The notes under the pieces: model-generated | Told to the model about the DNA's origin: nothing | The model's input: the letters and a program-made list of their open reading frames with translations, nothing else | Database searches by the model: none | Translations under genes and position numbers: made by a program | Part shown: piece by piece, positions 1-8,526 of the stretch | How the letters are laid out: each line of letters begins with the position of its first letter | Position numbering within the stretch: position 1 is the first letter of the stretch | DNA from: a bacterium | GTDB lineage: Bacteria > Pseudomonadota > Alphaproteobacteria > Micavibrionales > UBA2020 | NCBI GenBank assembly: GCA_029945425.1 | Contig: JAQSDV010000004.1 | Location: 1,102,991 to 1,166,990, forward strand | DNA: 64,000 bases | Direction: 5' to 3'

Positions 1-1191
1 GCGCTTGTCGGCAAAGGCCGCCATGCGGCTCCACCCCATCAAGCCTGTCAGCCAGCCGGGGAAATCCTTGCCCATCAGGTCGCCATCGGATGTGACAGCC
101 GCCCAGCGCGTCATCAACCCCAATGCCATCGCGCTCAGGTCGTTGATGGCAGCTCCTTGAGATTGCGCCGCGTCTTCGAGATTCAACAGGCACAGGTAAT
201 TTTCGCGCCCCTTGCGCGTCACAACCTTGCGCGCCTTTTCCACGGGATCGTCATAGAGCTTTTCAAGTTCGGCATCGACCTGACGTTGAAGATTTCGTGT
301 ATAGGTCGAAACCCATACCGGCCCGCCGTTTTTTTCCGCCCAGACGGTGGCAGGGGCGAGATAGCCGAGCGTTTTGCCCGTGCCGGTGCCGGCCTCCGCC
401 AATACCAAATGCGTTTCGCCCTCGTCGTCACAGGGTTGAAATGCGCGGGACAAGGCCCTTGCGTAATCGCGCTGCTGCGGGCGGTCCTCCACGCTCGGGC
501 GTTTGGTCAATTGTTGCAGGCGTTCTTCGACTTCAATCTTGTCCACGCCGATATGGCCGGGCGCGGGTTCGGGCGCGTGGATCGACCATTCGGGCAGCTT
601 GTCCCAGATCTTTACCGCCGCGCGCATTTCGCCGCGGCTGGGCGGGTTTTCGTCGCGCCCCAATGCCGCCAGCACGACGGGCGTCCACGGCCAGCCGCCG
701 TTATTCTGCGGCACGGTGGGGCTGTTATCCCCCTCCAGCACGCTGCCCATGCGCCCCATGATCGCGGCGATACCGGCAGGGTCTGATTTTTCGTGGGGCA
801 GGTTATTCGCAAGATCGGCCAGCAAATGGCGGATGGCATCGCGCAGGGCAAGGCACTGGTCTTCCGGCTCGTTCGGCTCCATCAGGCTCAAGGCCTTCAT
901 GATGCCGCGCGGGGTAGGGACGCAGAAGCGGCCCGGATGCACGAAGGCAAATAATTCCAGCACGTCATAGGCGGGGAAACGCTCCACTTGCAGACGCCCC
1001 GCGATCTGCGGGCCGTTGCACAGGATGGGCATGGTGCGGGCGCAGAGGGTTTTGGCCTCCGTATCCGAAATCTTCTTCAGCTCACCGTCCAGCGTCAGGC
1101 AATAAAGGCTCATGCCCGCCAGCGCCAGAACGGGTGCTTTCGGGATCAATGGGCGTTTAGCCGCCCGCTGTTCAACAACGGCCTGCGTCAT
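1..1191 (-). CDS. ATP-dependent DNA helicase, DinG/XPD-like (3' part beyond window)
   Basis: An open frame reads leftward from an ATG at 1191 to the window edge without a stop, giving the first 397 residues. Residues about 264-275 carry a Walker A motif (EAGTGTGKTLGY), and KGRENYLC near 327-334 looks like the start of the Fe-S cluster region of XPD/DinG helicases. About 230 residues before the helicase core are divergent. DinG-family enzymes are 5'-3' superfamily 2 helicases that unwind D-loops and R-loops; assignment to this family is by motif. The start follows GAAAGAA as a plausible ribosome binding site. It lies 75 bases after the 1267-1761 gene and could share its transcript. The remaining helicase motifs are outside the window. 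Confidence 0.85.
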   Translation of the reverse strand, partial: MTQAVVEQRAAKRPLIPKAPVLALAGMSLYCLTLDGELKKISDTEAKTLCARTMPILCNGPQIAGRLQVERFPAYDVLELFAFVHPGRFCVPTPRGIMKALSLMEPNEPEDQCLALRDAIRHLLADLANNLPHEKSDPAGIAAIMGRMGSVLEGDNSPTVPQNNGGWPWTPVVLAALGRDENPPSRGEMRAAVKIWDKLPEWSIHAPEPAPGHIGVDKIEVEERLQQLTKRPSVEDRPQQRDYARALSRAFQPCDDEGETHLVLAEAGTGTGKTLGYLAPATVWAEKNGGPVWVSTYTRNLQRQVDAELEKLYDDPVEKARKVVTRKGRENYLCLLNLEDAAQSQGAAINDLSAMALGLMTRWAAVTSDGDLMGKDFPGWLTGLMGWSRMAAFADKR

Positions 1192-1266
1192 GGATTCTTT
1201 CAAAACAGTTCTCGTTTTGTTTTACCCGAAACGGCGGGTATCAGCCACTTTATTCGGCTGCAGCGG

Positions 1267-1761
1267 TCAGGCCGCGGGCGGCTTGAGCTTCGCCGCGAGG
1301 TCGGGGAAGGATTTCTCGATGCGGTCCCAGCGTTCGGGATTGGCGTCGATGAATTCGCCGATTTTCTTGCCGGCATACTGCGTGATTTCGTCCGCGTAAC
1401 GCTCGCGCACCAGATGCCATTGCTTGTTCGCTTCTTCGCCGGGGCCATAGGCACTGATATGGCCCTTCATGCGCGCCACATCAACCGATGCCGCGATTTT
1501 TGCGAGGCGCTGGTATTCTTCGGAAATTTCGGGGTGTTTCGCCGCGACATCGTTGAAATATTCCGATGCCTTGCGCGCCTTGAAGGTGCCAAGTTCTATC
1601 GCGTCCTGCACCTTGCCGATGATTTCGGCGGTTTCCTTCTGGATGCTTTCGGTCTCGCGGCGGAGGCGCGCGAGTTCTTTTTCGCGGCTGCCCGTCATGC
1701 GGTCATAAATTTCTTTCGGGTAGTCTTTGACGTTTTTGAGGAAATCCTTGAAGCCGGCCAT
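1267..1761 (-). CDS. hypothetical charged helical protein
   Basis: A 164-residue protein that I do not recognise. It is rich in Lys, Glu and Arg. Residues about 25-60 (SREKELARLRRETESIQKE region) look like a coiled coil, and there is no signal peptide or membrane segment, so it is probably cytoplasmic. The ATG is preceded by AAGG at suitable distance, and a good sigma70-type promoter lies about 45 bases upstream. It may be cotranscribed with the helicase gene that follows it leftward. No function is proposed. Confidence 0.75.
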   Translation of the reverse strand: MAGFKDFLKNVKDYPKEIYDRMTGSREKELARLRRETESIQKETAEIIGKVQDAIELGTFKARKASEYFNDVAAKHPEISEEYQRLAKIAASVDVARMKGHISAYGPGEEANKQWHLVRERYADEITQYAGKKIGEFIDANPERWDRIEKSFPDLAAKLKPPAA

Positions 1762-1806
1762 GGTTATGCCCTTCTTTTAAAACAATAAATCTGAAATGCT
1801 GCGCCT

Positions 1807-1834
1807 ATTATATGTGCTTGAAAAGGTTTTGCAA
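1807..1834 (-). promoter_or_regulatory. sigma70-type promoter for the 1761 gene
   Basis: On the minus strand TTGCAA (1834-1829) is followed after 16 bases by a perfect TATAAT (1812-1807). Transcription would begin near 1800, about 40 bases before the ATG at 1761. Confidence 0.6.
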
Positions 1835-1913
1835 TTTGTAATTTCATTGACGGATAGGCCGAGAATCTGTCATTTTATTCCATAATAATTTTTAAGGCTT
1901 ATAAGGATTTCCC

Positions 1914-3707
1914 ATGACCGCACCCGATATAAACTACCCCAAGGCGCAATTCAACCGCGCCAGCCTCGGCGAAAACGGCGAGTTCACCTACGGCATCGGG
2001 CGCAAGCGGCTGGATGATATCGTGACGGAGAAAACACGCGTACTCGATTTCACGCTGCCGGATGCGGCCGTCGACCAGTTGTCGGAGCCGAATAAACAGG
2101 CGCTCGCCCATCTGGTGAAGGCCGCCAACTTCCTCGACATCGTGTTCCTGAAGCAGGACCATCCCGACAACATCCGCGCCCGCGAAGTGCTGGAGAAAGC
2201 GGCAGCGGCGGGCGACAAGCGCGCCGAACAATCCCTCGTCCTGTTCAACCTGCATAACGGCGTCGAAGGCCCCGATATGTATTCGCCGAAAACGAAACCC
2301 TTGCGCATCTTCAGCGACAAGAAAATCCAGCCGGGCAAGAATTTCTATCCGCAGGACATCACCAAAAAAGAACTCGCCGATTATATCGTTGCGAACCCCG
2401 AACAGGCCTCCGCACTGCTGTCGAACAACACCATCGTGCAACGCGAGGGCAGCCGGTTGAAAGCTGTTCCCTATTCCGTCGCCTTCCGCGAGGAGATGGA
2501 GGGCGCAGCCAGGGAATTGCTGCTGGCAGCCAAAGCAACCGACCATAAAGGCTTCGCCGAATACTTGCGCTGGCAGGCACAGGCGCTGGTCAATGACAGC
2601 GACCCCGAAATGGCCTATACGGCGGACAAGCTGTGGATCAGCAACCTCGAGGACAGCCCGCTTGAATTCACCATCGGCCGCGAAAATTACGAAGACCGCA
2701 TGAGCGCGGATGTCGCGTCCGAACCCCGCGTGAAAAAGGTGCTGGAAGAAAACGGCATCAAGGCGAAAGCCAAGGATTCCATTGGCACGCGCGTCGGCAT
2801 CGTGAACAAGGACAGCTACGCCGAAATCGCCGATTACCGCAAGCATCTGGAGGCCTTCGCCGCCAAAATGCCGCATACCAGTCAGTATAAGCAGCAGACC
2901 GAAAGCGGCGGCGCGAAAATGACCTTCGCCGATGTCGATCTGGTCGCAATCACCGGCGATTACGCAGCGGTGCGCGGCGGCATCACGGTTGCGCAGAACC
3001 TGCCCAATTCGGACAAGCTTGCCGTTGAACTGAAAGAAGGCAGCCGCCTTGTGTTCCACCGTCAGGTGCGTCAGGGCAGCGATCCGGCGGCGGAGAAAAA
3101 ATTCCTCGATGCGCTGATCGATCCAAGCCAGCATCAATGGTACGACAACAACGCCGATTTCTTATTTACCGTCGGCCATGAACTTGCCCATTCCCTCGGG
3201 CCCCGTTCAACCAAGGACGGCCGCGACAAATCAGGCAGCCTTGGCAAATACGGCGCGATGCTGGAGGAAAACAAGGCCGATGTGGCATCCATCGCCATGA
3301 CCGATTTCTTTGTGCAGATCGGCAAATTTACGCAAGAACAGGCGAACACCATCTACCTGACCTGGGCCGCCAGCGAATTGCCGACCAAGCAGCCGTCGGA
3401 GGACGAAGCGCACCGCTCCCGCTCCATCATGCAGCTCAATTACTTCATCGAAAAAGGCGCAATCGAATTTGTGGCCGGCGGCAAGCTGAAAATCGTGCCC
3501 GAAAAGATGGGGCAGGCGGGCCGCGACATGACCGCCGAAGTGGTGCAGCTTCAACTGGACGGCGACGTGGCCAAGGCCGAAACCTTCGTGAAGAAATACA
3601 CGGCCTGGAACCCCGCCCTGCAATATGCGGCCGACGAGAAAATGAACCTGAAACCCAAGCTCTACCGCAAGGTGCATCAGCCGCTGCGGGCGAAGCTGTC
3701 GGCGTAA
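1914..3707 (+). CDS. putative zinc metallopeptidase (HExxH, M49-like)
   Basis: A 597-residue protein with no signal peptide. HELAH at residues 422-426 fits the zinc-binding HExxH helix, and EENKAD at 451-456 fits the second glutamate helix of gluzincins. The latter resembles the EECRA(D/E) motif of dipeptidyl peptidase III (family M49). In classical M49 enzymes the first motif is HELLGH, an HExxxH, and the gap to the second is longer, so this is at most a divergent relative. The ATG follows TAAGGAT at good spacing. It stands alone between a divergent gene and a GNAT gene. Peptidase activity is inferred from the motifs only. Confidence 0.7.
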   Translation: MTAPDINYPKAQFNRASLGENGEFTYGIGRKRLDDIVTEKTRVLDFTLPDAAVDQLSEPNKQALAHLVKAANFLDIVFLKQDHPDNIRAREVLEKAAAAGDKRAEQSLVLFNLHNGVEGPDMYSPKTKPLRIFSDKKIQPGKNFYPQDITKKELADYIVANPEQASALLSNNTIVQREGSRLKAVPYSVAFREEMEGAARELLLAAKATDHKGFAEYLRWQAQALVNDSDPEMAYTADKLWISNLEDSPLEFTIGRENYEDRMSADVASEPRVKKVLEENGIKAKAKDSIGTRVGIVNKDSYAEIADYRKHLEAFAAKMPHTSQYKQQTESGGAKMTFADVDLVAITGDYAAVRGGITVAQNLPNSDKLAVELKEGSRLVFHRQVRQGSDPAAEKKFLDALIDPSQHQWYDNNADFLFTVGHELAHSLGPRSTKDGRDKSGSLGKYGAMLEENKADVASIAMTDFFVQIGKFTQEQANTIYLTWAASELPTKQPSEDEAHRSRSIMQLNYFIEKGAIEFVAGGKLKIVPEKMGQAGRDMTAEVVQLQLDGDVAKAETFVKKYTAWNPALQYAADEKMNLKPKLYRKVHQPLRAKLSA

Positions 3708-3773
3708 TTACCGCGCTTGCGTTAAGCCGTTGTTTTCTGTACCTTTGCCTGAATTAAGGCAGGGCGTTCAAAT

Positions 3774-4205
3774 ATGCAGCTTAAATGTTTTCCCGTCACT
3801 ACGGCCGAGGACCTCGCCGCCTGTATGGAGATCCGCAAGGTCGCCTTCGTGTCGGAACAGAATGTCCCCGCCGACCTTGAAGCCGACGGCCTTGACCCCT
3901 CCGCCCGCCAGTTCGGCGTGCGTGCCGAGGGCGCGCTGATCGGCACCTGCCGCGTCCGCCTGATCGGCTCCGCCGCCAAAATCGAGCGTGTGGCGATCAT
4001 CAAGGACTTCCGCGGGCAGGGCGTGGGCCGCGTTTTGATGAAATATATCTTGAACGAACTGCGCAAAAACGGCGATATTCAGCTGTTCAAGCTGGCCTCG
4101 CAGGCCTATGCCGTGCCGTTCTACGAGAAGCTGGGCTTCCGCACGCGCGGCCATGAATATCTCGAAGCCGGCATTCCGCATTACGATATGGTGCTGGAAA
4201 AGTAA
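3774..4205 (+). CDS. GNAT family N-acetyltransferase
   Basis: A 143-residue protein of usual GNAT length. The acetyl-CoA pyrophosphate loop R/Q-x-x-G-x-G/A is visible as RGQGVGR at about residues 80-86, preceded by the beta-strand IERVAI. The C-terminal part ([13 protein letters not shown]) is the typical GNAT YxxxGF segment. The N-terminal [14 protein letters not shown] region resembles ElaA/YjcF-type members, whose substrates are mostly unknown. It lies 19 bases upstream of lysS in the same direction and may be cotranscribed with it. Confidence 0.88.
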   Translation: MQLKCFPVTTAEDLAACMEIRKVAFVSEQNVPADLEADGLDPSARQFGVRAEGALIGTCRVRLIGSAAKIERVAIIKDFRGQGVGRVLMKYILNELRKNGDIQLFKLASQAYAVPFYEKLGFRTRGHEYLEAGIPHYDMVLEK

Positions 4206-4224
4206 TTTTTTAAAGGAAACGATC

Positions 4225-5730
4225 ATGTCCCAGAAACCCGCCGCGCCCCAACAGGTGACCGACAGCAACGCGCTGGTCGAGGCGAAGATCGAAAACCTGA
4301 AGCACCTGCAGGCGCGGGGCGTGAACCCTTTCCCCTACCGCTTCGATGTCTCCGCCTTTGCCGACGATTTGCAAAAGAAGCACGAGAAGCTGGAAAACGG
4401 CGCGATGACCGAGGAACGCGTATCGGTTGCGGGCCGCATCATGGCGTATCGCAATTCGGGCATGTTCATCGACCTGCGCGACGCGACCGGCAAGATCCAG
4501 ATTTTCTCCCACAAGCAAAGCTTGGCCGCGGAATTGCTGGAGCAGCTGAAATTTTACGACATCGGCGACATCATCGGCGTGACCGGCATCGTGCGCCGCA
4601 CGCCTCCCGGCGAATTGACCGTCAATGCCGAAAAACTGGAACTGCTGTCGAAATCCGTGCGCCCGCTGCCGGAAAAATACCACGGCATCCATGACACCGA
4701 GATCAAATACCGCCAGCGTTACCTCGACCTCATCACGAACGAGGGCAGCCGCGAGACGTTCCGCAAGCGCAGCGCGATTATCGCCTATGTGCGCCAGATC
4801 CTGACGACCGAACAGTTCATGGAGGTCGAAACCCCCATGCTGCACCCGATCGCGGGCGGCGCGAACGCGAAGCCGTTCTCGACCCACCACAACGCGCTCG
4901 ACATGAAGCTGTACCTGCGCATCGCGCCGGAACTGTACCTGAAACGCCTTGTCATCGGCGGGTTCGACCGCGTGTTCGAAATCAACCGCTGTTTCCGCAA
5001 CGAAGGCATTTCGGTCAAGCACAACCCCGAATTCACGTCCGTCGAAATCTATCAGGCCTATGCCGATTACAACGACATGATGTCGCTGACCGAACGCATC
5101 GTCGAAGGCGCCTGCAAGGCCGTCAACCACGGCCAGACGAAAGTATCATTCGGCGAGCGCGAGATTGATTTCAAGGCGCCCTGGGCACGCAAGACGATGG
5201 TCGAACTGGTGCAGGAAAAAACCGGCGTCGATTTCACGACCATCCTCGATGCGGCGGCGGCGGCTGAAAAAGCCAAATCGCTCGGCATCCCGACCAAGCC
5301 CGGCTCCAACTGGGGCGAAGTGGTGGAGGCGATCTTCGCCGAAAAGGTGGAGGCGGAGCTGATCCAGCCCATCCATATCGTCGACCTGCCCAAAGACATC
5401 TCGCCGCTCGCGAAAGTCCACCGCGTAAACCCGAACCTGACCGAGCGTTTCGAAAGCTATGCGAATGGCTGGGAAATCGCCAACGCATTTTCGGAGTTGA
5501 CCGATCCCTTCGACCAGCTGGCGAGGTTCAAGGACCAGATGTCCGCGCGCGAAAAAGGCAACGACGAAGCCCAGATGCTCGATGAAGATTTCGTCGAGGC
5601 GCTAGAATACGGCATGCCCCCCACGGGCGGCCTTGGCATCGGCCTTGATCGTCTCGTGATGTTGCTGACGAACTCCGCCAGCATCCGCGACGTCATCGCG
5701 TTTCCGACGCTGCGTCACATCGCGAAGTAA
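4225..5730 (+). CDS. lysS: lysine--tRNA ligase, class II
   Basis: A 501-residue class II lysyl-tRNA synthetase, which charges tRNA-Lys in the cytoplasm. The N-terminal OB-fold anticodon-binding domain covers about residues 60-150. Class II motif 2 is seen as [15 protein letters not shown] and motif 3 as [14 protein letters not shown] near the C-terminus. The frame is open upstream to 4108, but that part overlaps the GNAT gene. The ATG at 4225 is chosen because AAGGA lies just before it and the translation then begins [10 protein letters not shown]. The length matches bacterial LysS. Confidence 0.97.
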   Translation: MSQKPAAPQQVTDSNALVEAKIENLKHLQARGVNPFPYRFDVSAFADDLQKKHEKLENGAMTEERVSVAGRIMAYRNSGMFIDLRDATGKIQIFSHKQSLAAELLEQLKFYDIGDIIGVTGIVRRTPPGELTVNAEKLELLSKSVRPLPEKYHGIHDTEIKYRQRYLDLITNEGSRETFRKRSAIIAYVRQILTTEQFMEVETPMLHPIAGGANAKPFSTHHNALDMKLYLRIAPELYLKRLVIGGFDRVFEINRCFRNEGISVKHNPEFTSVEIYQAYADYNDMMSLTERIVEGACKAVNHGQTKVSFGEREIDFKAPWARKTMVELVQEKTGVDFTTILDAAAAAEKAKSLGIPTKPGSNWGEVVEAIFAEKVEAELIQPIHIVDLPKDISPLAKVHRVNPNLTERFESYANGWEIANAFSELTDPFDQLARFKDQMSAREKGNDEAQMLDEDFVEALEYGMPPTGGLGIGLDRLVMLLTNSASIRDVIAFPTLRHIAK

Positions 5731-5737
5731 TTATCCC

Positions 5738-5854
5738 TGTCACCCCGGCGAAAGCCGGGGTCCACGGATCTCGCACGTTCTCATATAAAAACTGTTTCAC
5801 CGGATGTGGCGTGGCGAAGGCAGTCCGTGGATTCCGGCCTTCGCCGGAATGACA
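5738..5854. repeat. REPIN-like inverted pair of palindromic repeat units
   Basis: Two 30-base units, 5738-5767 and 5825-5854, are inverted copies of each other separated by 57 bases. Each is itself a hairpin with a GAAA or GAAG/CTTC-type loop. The unit stems differ at paired positions (CCCC/GGGG in one, TTCC/GGAA in the other), so the differences keep base pairing. This architecture matches REP/REPIN-type interspersed elements. It starts 7 bases after the lysS stop, so the first hairpin might also protect or end that mRNA, but there is no T-tract. No other copy was noticed in this window. Confidence 0.7.
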
Positions 5855-5876
5855 ACAAGGCCGGAATGACAACAAG
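5844..5876. repeat. 16-base direct repeat
   Basis: CCGGAATGACAACAAG occurs at 5844-5859 and again at 5861-5876, a 17-base period. It duplicates the outer edge of the right-hand palindromic unit and looks like a slippage or abortive duplication product. Confidence 0.7.
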
Positions 5877-6177
5877 AATGCCCCCTGAGTCGCAAAAATG
5901 GCTCACCCGAGTCGCCCCCGCAGCGCATCATTTTTAGCTCAAAAATTGACGTTATGTAATTACAGCGGAACAATTCCTAAGCCCATGAGTTTACTCACGC
6001 CAGCCCGAAAATGCCGCGATATGCTAAATGATTATGGATAATTGTTGATAAAAAACAGGGCGCAGGAATGAAAGTATGGTATGTATTCCTCCGTTCCCTG
6101 AGTAAATACATAATCCCTGAACGCAGCGATTTAGTATTGGCAAACAGGCTGGCCCCTTTAGAATACGAGGCATACAA
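5877..6177. other. gene-free leader region upstream of bactofilin
   Basis: No credible gene is seen here. The region is more AT-rich than its neighbours. It contains a TTATGTAA motif at 5952-5959 and a weak promoter-like pair (TTGGCA 6137-6142, 16 bases, TAGAAT 6159-6164). That pair would start transcription only a few bases before the bactofilin ATG, inside its ribosome binding site, so it is doubtful. TCCCTGA occurs twice around 6095-6120. Confidence 0.4.
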
Positions 6178-6741
6178 ATGACGATCGAAAAGAAAACTAT
6201 CCGCAGCGACATCCCGGGTCACCACACCATGCTGAGCAACACAGGCTACAACATTGGATCGCAGCCGCAGGACGAAGGCCGTCGCCTCGTCGTTGGCCGC
6301 GACATCACGCTGAACGGCGACATCGCTTCCTGCGACCATCTGGTCGTTGAAGGCACCGTGAACGCGCAAAGCTTCAACGCCCGCCGCATCGACATCCTCG
6401 AAGTCGGCAAGTTCGTCGGCAATGCCGAAGTGACCGACGCCGTCATCGGCGGCTCCTTCGACGGCAAACTGACCGTTTCCGGCCGCCTGACCGTCAAGTC
6501 CTCCGGCCGCATCAAGGGCGAAATCTCCTACGGCTCGCTGGAAGTCGAAGCAGGCGCCCGCATCGACGGCCAGATCGTGGCTGTCGTGTCCGCTGTTGCC
6601 GTTGAAACCGTTGGCGGCGCTGTCGTCGTCGATCTGAACACCAACGACAACGTGACCGAAACGGGCGTCCAGTCCGAAACCGGCGAAGAAGACGCTTCGG
6701 GCACCCGCCCCCGCGTGTTCCGCCGCTCCAGCGGTTTTTAA
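6178..6741 (+). CDS. bactofilin (polymer-forming cytoskeletal protein)
   Basis: A 187-residue bactofilin. The core, about residues 35-145, shows the right-handed beta-helix rhythm of the family (GRDITLNGDIASCDHLVVEG, then VEGTVNA, IDILEVGKFVGNAEVTDAVI, SGRLTVKSSGRIKGE). It has disordered N- and C-terminal tails, the latter ending RRSSGF. Bactofilins polymerise without nucleotide into filaments, often at the membrane, and place cell-wall or stalk enzymes. GAGG lies 8 bases before the ATG. A lipoprotein gene follows in the same direction, so an envelope role is plausible. Confidence 0.93.
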   Translation: MTIEKKTIRSDIPGHHTMLSNTGYNIGSQPQDEGRRLVVGRDITLNGDIASCDHLVVEGTVNAQSFNARRIDILEVGKFVGNAEVTDAVIGGSFDGKLTVSGRLTVKSSGRIKGEISYGSLEVEAGARIDGQIVAVVSAVAVETVGGAVVVDLNTNDNVTETGVQSETGEEDASGTRPRVFRRSSGF

Positions 6742-6831
6742 TTGATCCGCCCAACCCAACATAACCTTCAGGTTCAGCCCATCGTGGCTGAACCCTGGGG
6801 CTATGTCGTCGGCGCCGTCGACGAGGCCTTT

Positions 6832-7365
6832 ATGGGCTTCTACTGGCATGTGCGCCGCAACGCCCGCCGCCTGTCGCGCCTGATGCTGGCCATGCTGCCG
6901 CTGATGGTGCTGCTGGTCGGGTCGTGCAAAACCTCCGAAGTCGCTGATAATTTCACCCGCAAGAACGATGTGACGCAGCTGCGCGCCGCCCTGTTCCCCG
7001 ACCGCGTTGAAACGGCCGATTACCGTCCCGCCAGCGGCTATGTCGCGCGCGCGCAGGATTTCGTCCAGAGCAACCCCGCCGTGCTGACCAAGCTGACCGA
7101 GGAAGAAATCGGCTTCCTGTTCGGCAAGCCCAGCATGGAACGCAAAGACGCCGATGCCCGCATCTGGCAATACAAAACCCCGTCCTGCGTGATGGATGTG
7201 TTCTTCTACGGCGGCGACCAGAGCCCTGTGTCCTATATCGATTACCGCATCAAGGGCGACCTTGAACAGGGCGCAGCCCCCCGCACCGAACCGCTGCCCG
7301 CCCGCAACCAGTCGAAATGCGTGGGCAAGATCGTCGGCGCCGATTTCGACAGCTATCGCGGTTAA
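6832..7365 (+). CDS. putative lipoprotein
   Basis: A 177-residue protein beginning with a basic region, a hydrophobic stretch (LMLAMLPLMVLL) and a lipobox VGSC, so it is probably exported and lipid-anchored. I do not recognise the mature domain; it keeps two cysteines (SCVMDVFF and SKCVGK). The frame is open back to a TTG directly after the bactofilin stop at 6741. ATG 6832 is preferred because ACGAGG lies 5 bases upstream and the signal peptide then has normal length. It probably shares the bactofilin transcript. Its stop overlaps the convergent nth gene by 4 bases. Confidence 0.78.
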   Translation: MGFYWHVRRNARRLSRLMLAMLPLMVLLVGSCKTSEVADNFTRKNDVTQLRAALFPDRVETADYRPASGYVARAQDFVQSNPAVLTKLTEEEIGFLFGKPSMERKDADARIWQYKTPSCVMDVFFYGGDQSPVSYIDYRIKGDLEQGAAPRTEPLPARNQSKCVGKIVGADFDSYRG

Positions 7366-7994
7366 GCGGTCTTATCCCTGAATTCACATTCGTTATAGAC
7401 GACACAAACCGCGCATTCCGGCTTGCGCGCCTTGCAGACATACCGCCCGTGCAGGATCAGCCATGTATGGGCGTGTTGCAGGTATTCAGGCGGAATGACC
7501 TTCAGCAGCCTCTGCTCGACCGCCTCCGGCGTTTTGCCGGGCGCGAGGCCGGTGCGGTTGCCAAGGCGGAACAGGTGGGTGTCGACAGCTATGGTGGGTT
7601 CGCCAAAGGCGATATTCAGCACCACATTCGCCGTCTTTCGCCCCACGCCCGGCAGCTCAATCAGTTTCTCCATCGTACGCGGCACACGGCCGCCATGTTC
7701 CTCGACGATCATGCGTGACAACGCCATGACGTTCTTCGCCTTGCCTTTATACAACCCGATGGATTTGATGTGGTCGGTCAGTTTTTCGATGCCGAGATCC
7801 AGCATCTCCTGTGGCGTTTTTGCGGCCTTGAACAGGCCGCGCGTCGCCTTGTTCACGCCCGTATCCGTCGCCTGCGCCGACAGCACGACCGCCACCAGCA
7901 GCGTGAAATGATTCACATACTCCAGCTCCCCCTTTGGCTCGGGGTTCTGCTTTTTCAGCTTGGCGAAGAATGTTTCGACCTGGGCGGGTTTCAT
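7362..7994 (-). CDS. nth: endonuclease III
   Basis: A 210-residue bifunctional DNA glycosylase/AP lyase that removes oxidised pyrimidines in base excision repair. The helix-hairpin-helix is ELPGVGRKTANVV with catalytic Lys120, and the catalytic Asp138 sits in AVDTHLFR. The [4Fe-4S] ligands C187-x6-C194-x2-C197-x5-C203 are all present. Length and residue numbering match E. coli Nth closely. It is convergent with the lipoprotein gene. Confidence 0.98.
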   Translation of the reverse strand: MKPAQVETFFAKLKKQNPEPKGELEYVNHFTLLVAVVLSAQATDTGVNKATRGLFKAAKTPQEMLDLGIEKLTDHIKSIGLYKGKAKNVMALSRMIVEEHGGRVPRTMEKLIELPGVGRKTANVVLNIAFGEPTIAVDTHLFRLGNRTGLAPGKTPEAVEQRLLKVIPPEYLQHAHTWLILHGRYVCKARKPECAVCVVYNECEFRDKTA

Positions 7995-8025
7995 GAAGGC
8001 GATATTAACGGGCAGGGGATTTGCG

Positions 8026-8463
8026 TCAAGGACGCGGCGCGCTGAAGCCGCGGCGGGGGCCGTTCAATTTGCGTTCGAACAGATCCGCATAGTCCTTCAT
8101 CTCGGGGAATGATTTCAGGTCGTCGACGATCAGCGGCGTGGATTCCGTCGTATGCGTCAGCATATCGAACAATCCGGGTTGGAAGTATTCGCGGGCTAGC
8201 GCAAAGGTCGTCGCCATCACCATGCGGTCGAGTTTCTGCAGGCGGGGCAGGTAGTGATCGGACGGGTTAATCTCCAATGCCTGATGCTGCGACAGCATGC
8301 GCTGCAACAGCGCAAAACGGTCATCCTCGATCATCTTCGCGCCGCCGCGTTCATTCGCAAGGTCGAACAGCGTTTCGAACAGCCCCATATGCATGGGCGT
8401 CACGGCCTCGAAAGTGTCGATGCGCAGGCGGCTGCCCGCGCTATGGTTGAAATCGTTTTCCAT
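8026..8463 (-). CDS. hypothetical protein
   Basis: A 145-residue protein that I do not recognise. It appears alpha-helical and soluble (FETLFDLANERGGAKMIEDDRFALLQRMLSQ is split across its first half) and ends in a basic tail RRGFSAPRP. The frame extends to a TTG at 8499, but ATG 8463 is preferred because neither candidate has a good ribosome binding site and ATG is the commoner start. It lies 63 bases after the DUF1501 gene on the same strand. Confidence 0.65.
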   Translation of the reverse strand: MENDFNHSAGSRLRIDTFEAVTPMHMGLFETLFDLANERGGAKMIEDDRFALLQRMLSQHQALEINPSDHYLPRLQKLDRMVMATTFALAREYFQPGLFDMLTHTTESTPLIVDDLKSFPEMKDYADLFERKLNGPRRGFSAPRP

Positions 8464-8526
8464 GGTGGCACAGCATAAACCGATGCCGTTTTCTGTCAAT
8501 TAAAATGACGTAAACCATTGAAAAGA

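Noticed and set aside
5995..7170. A 391-codon leftward frame covering the bactofilin and lipoprotein genes
   Set aside because: It contradicts two genes with good signals and has no motif of its own.
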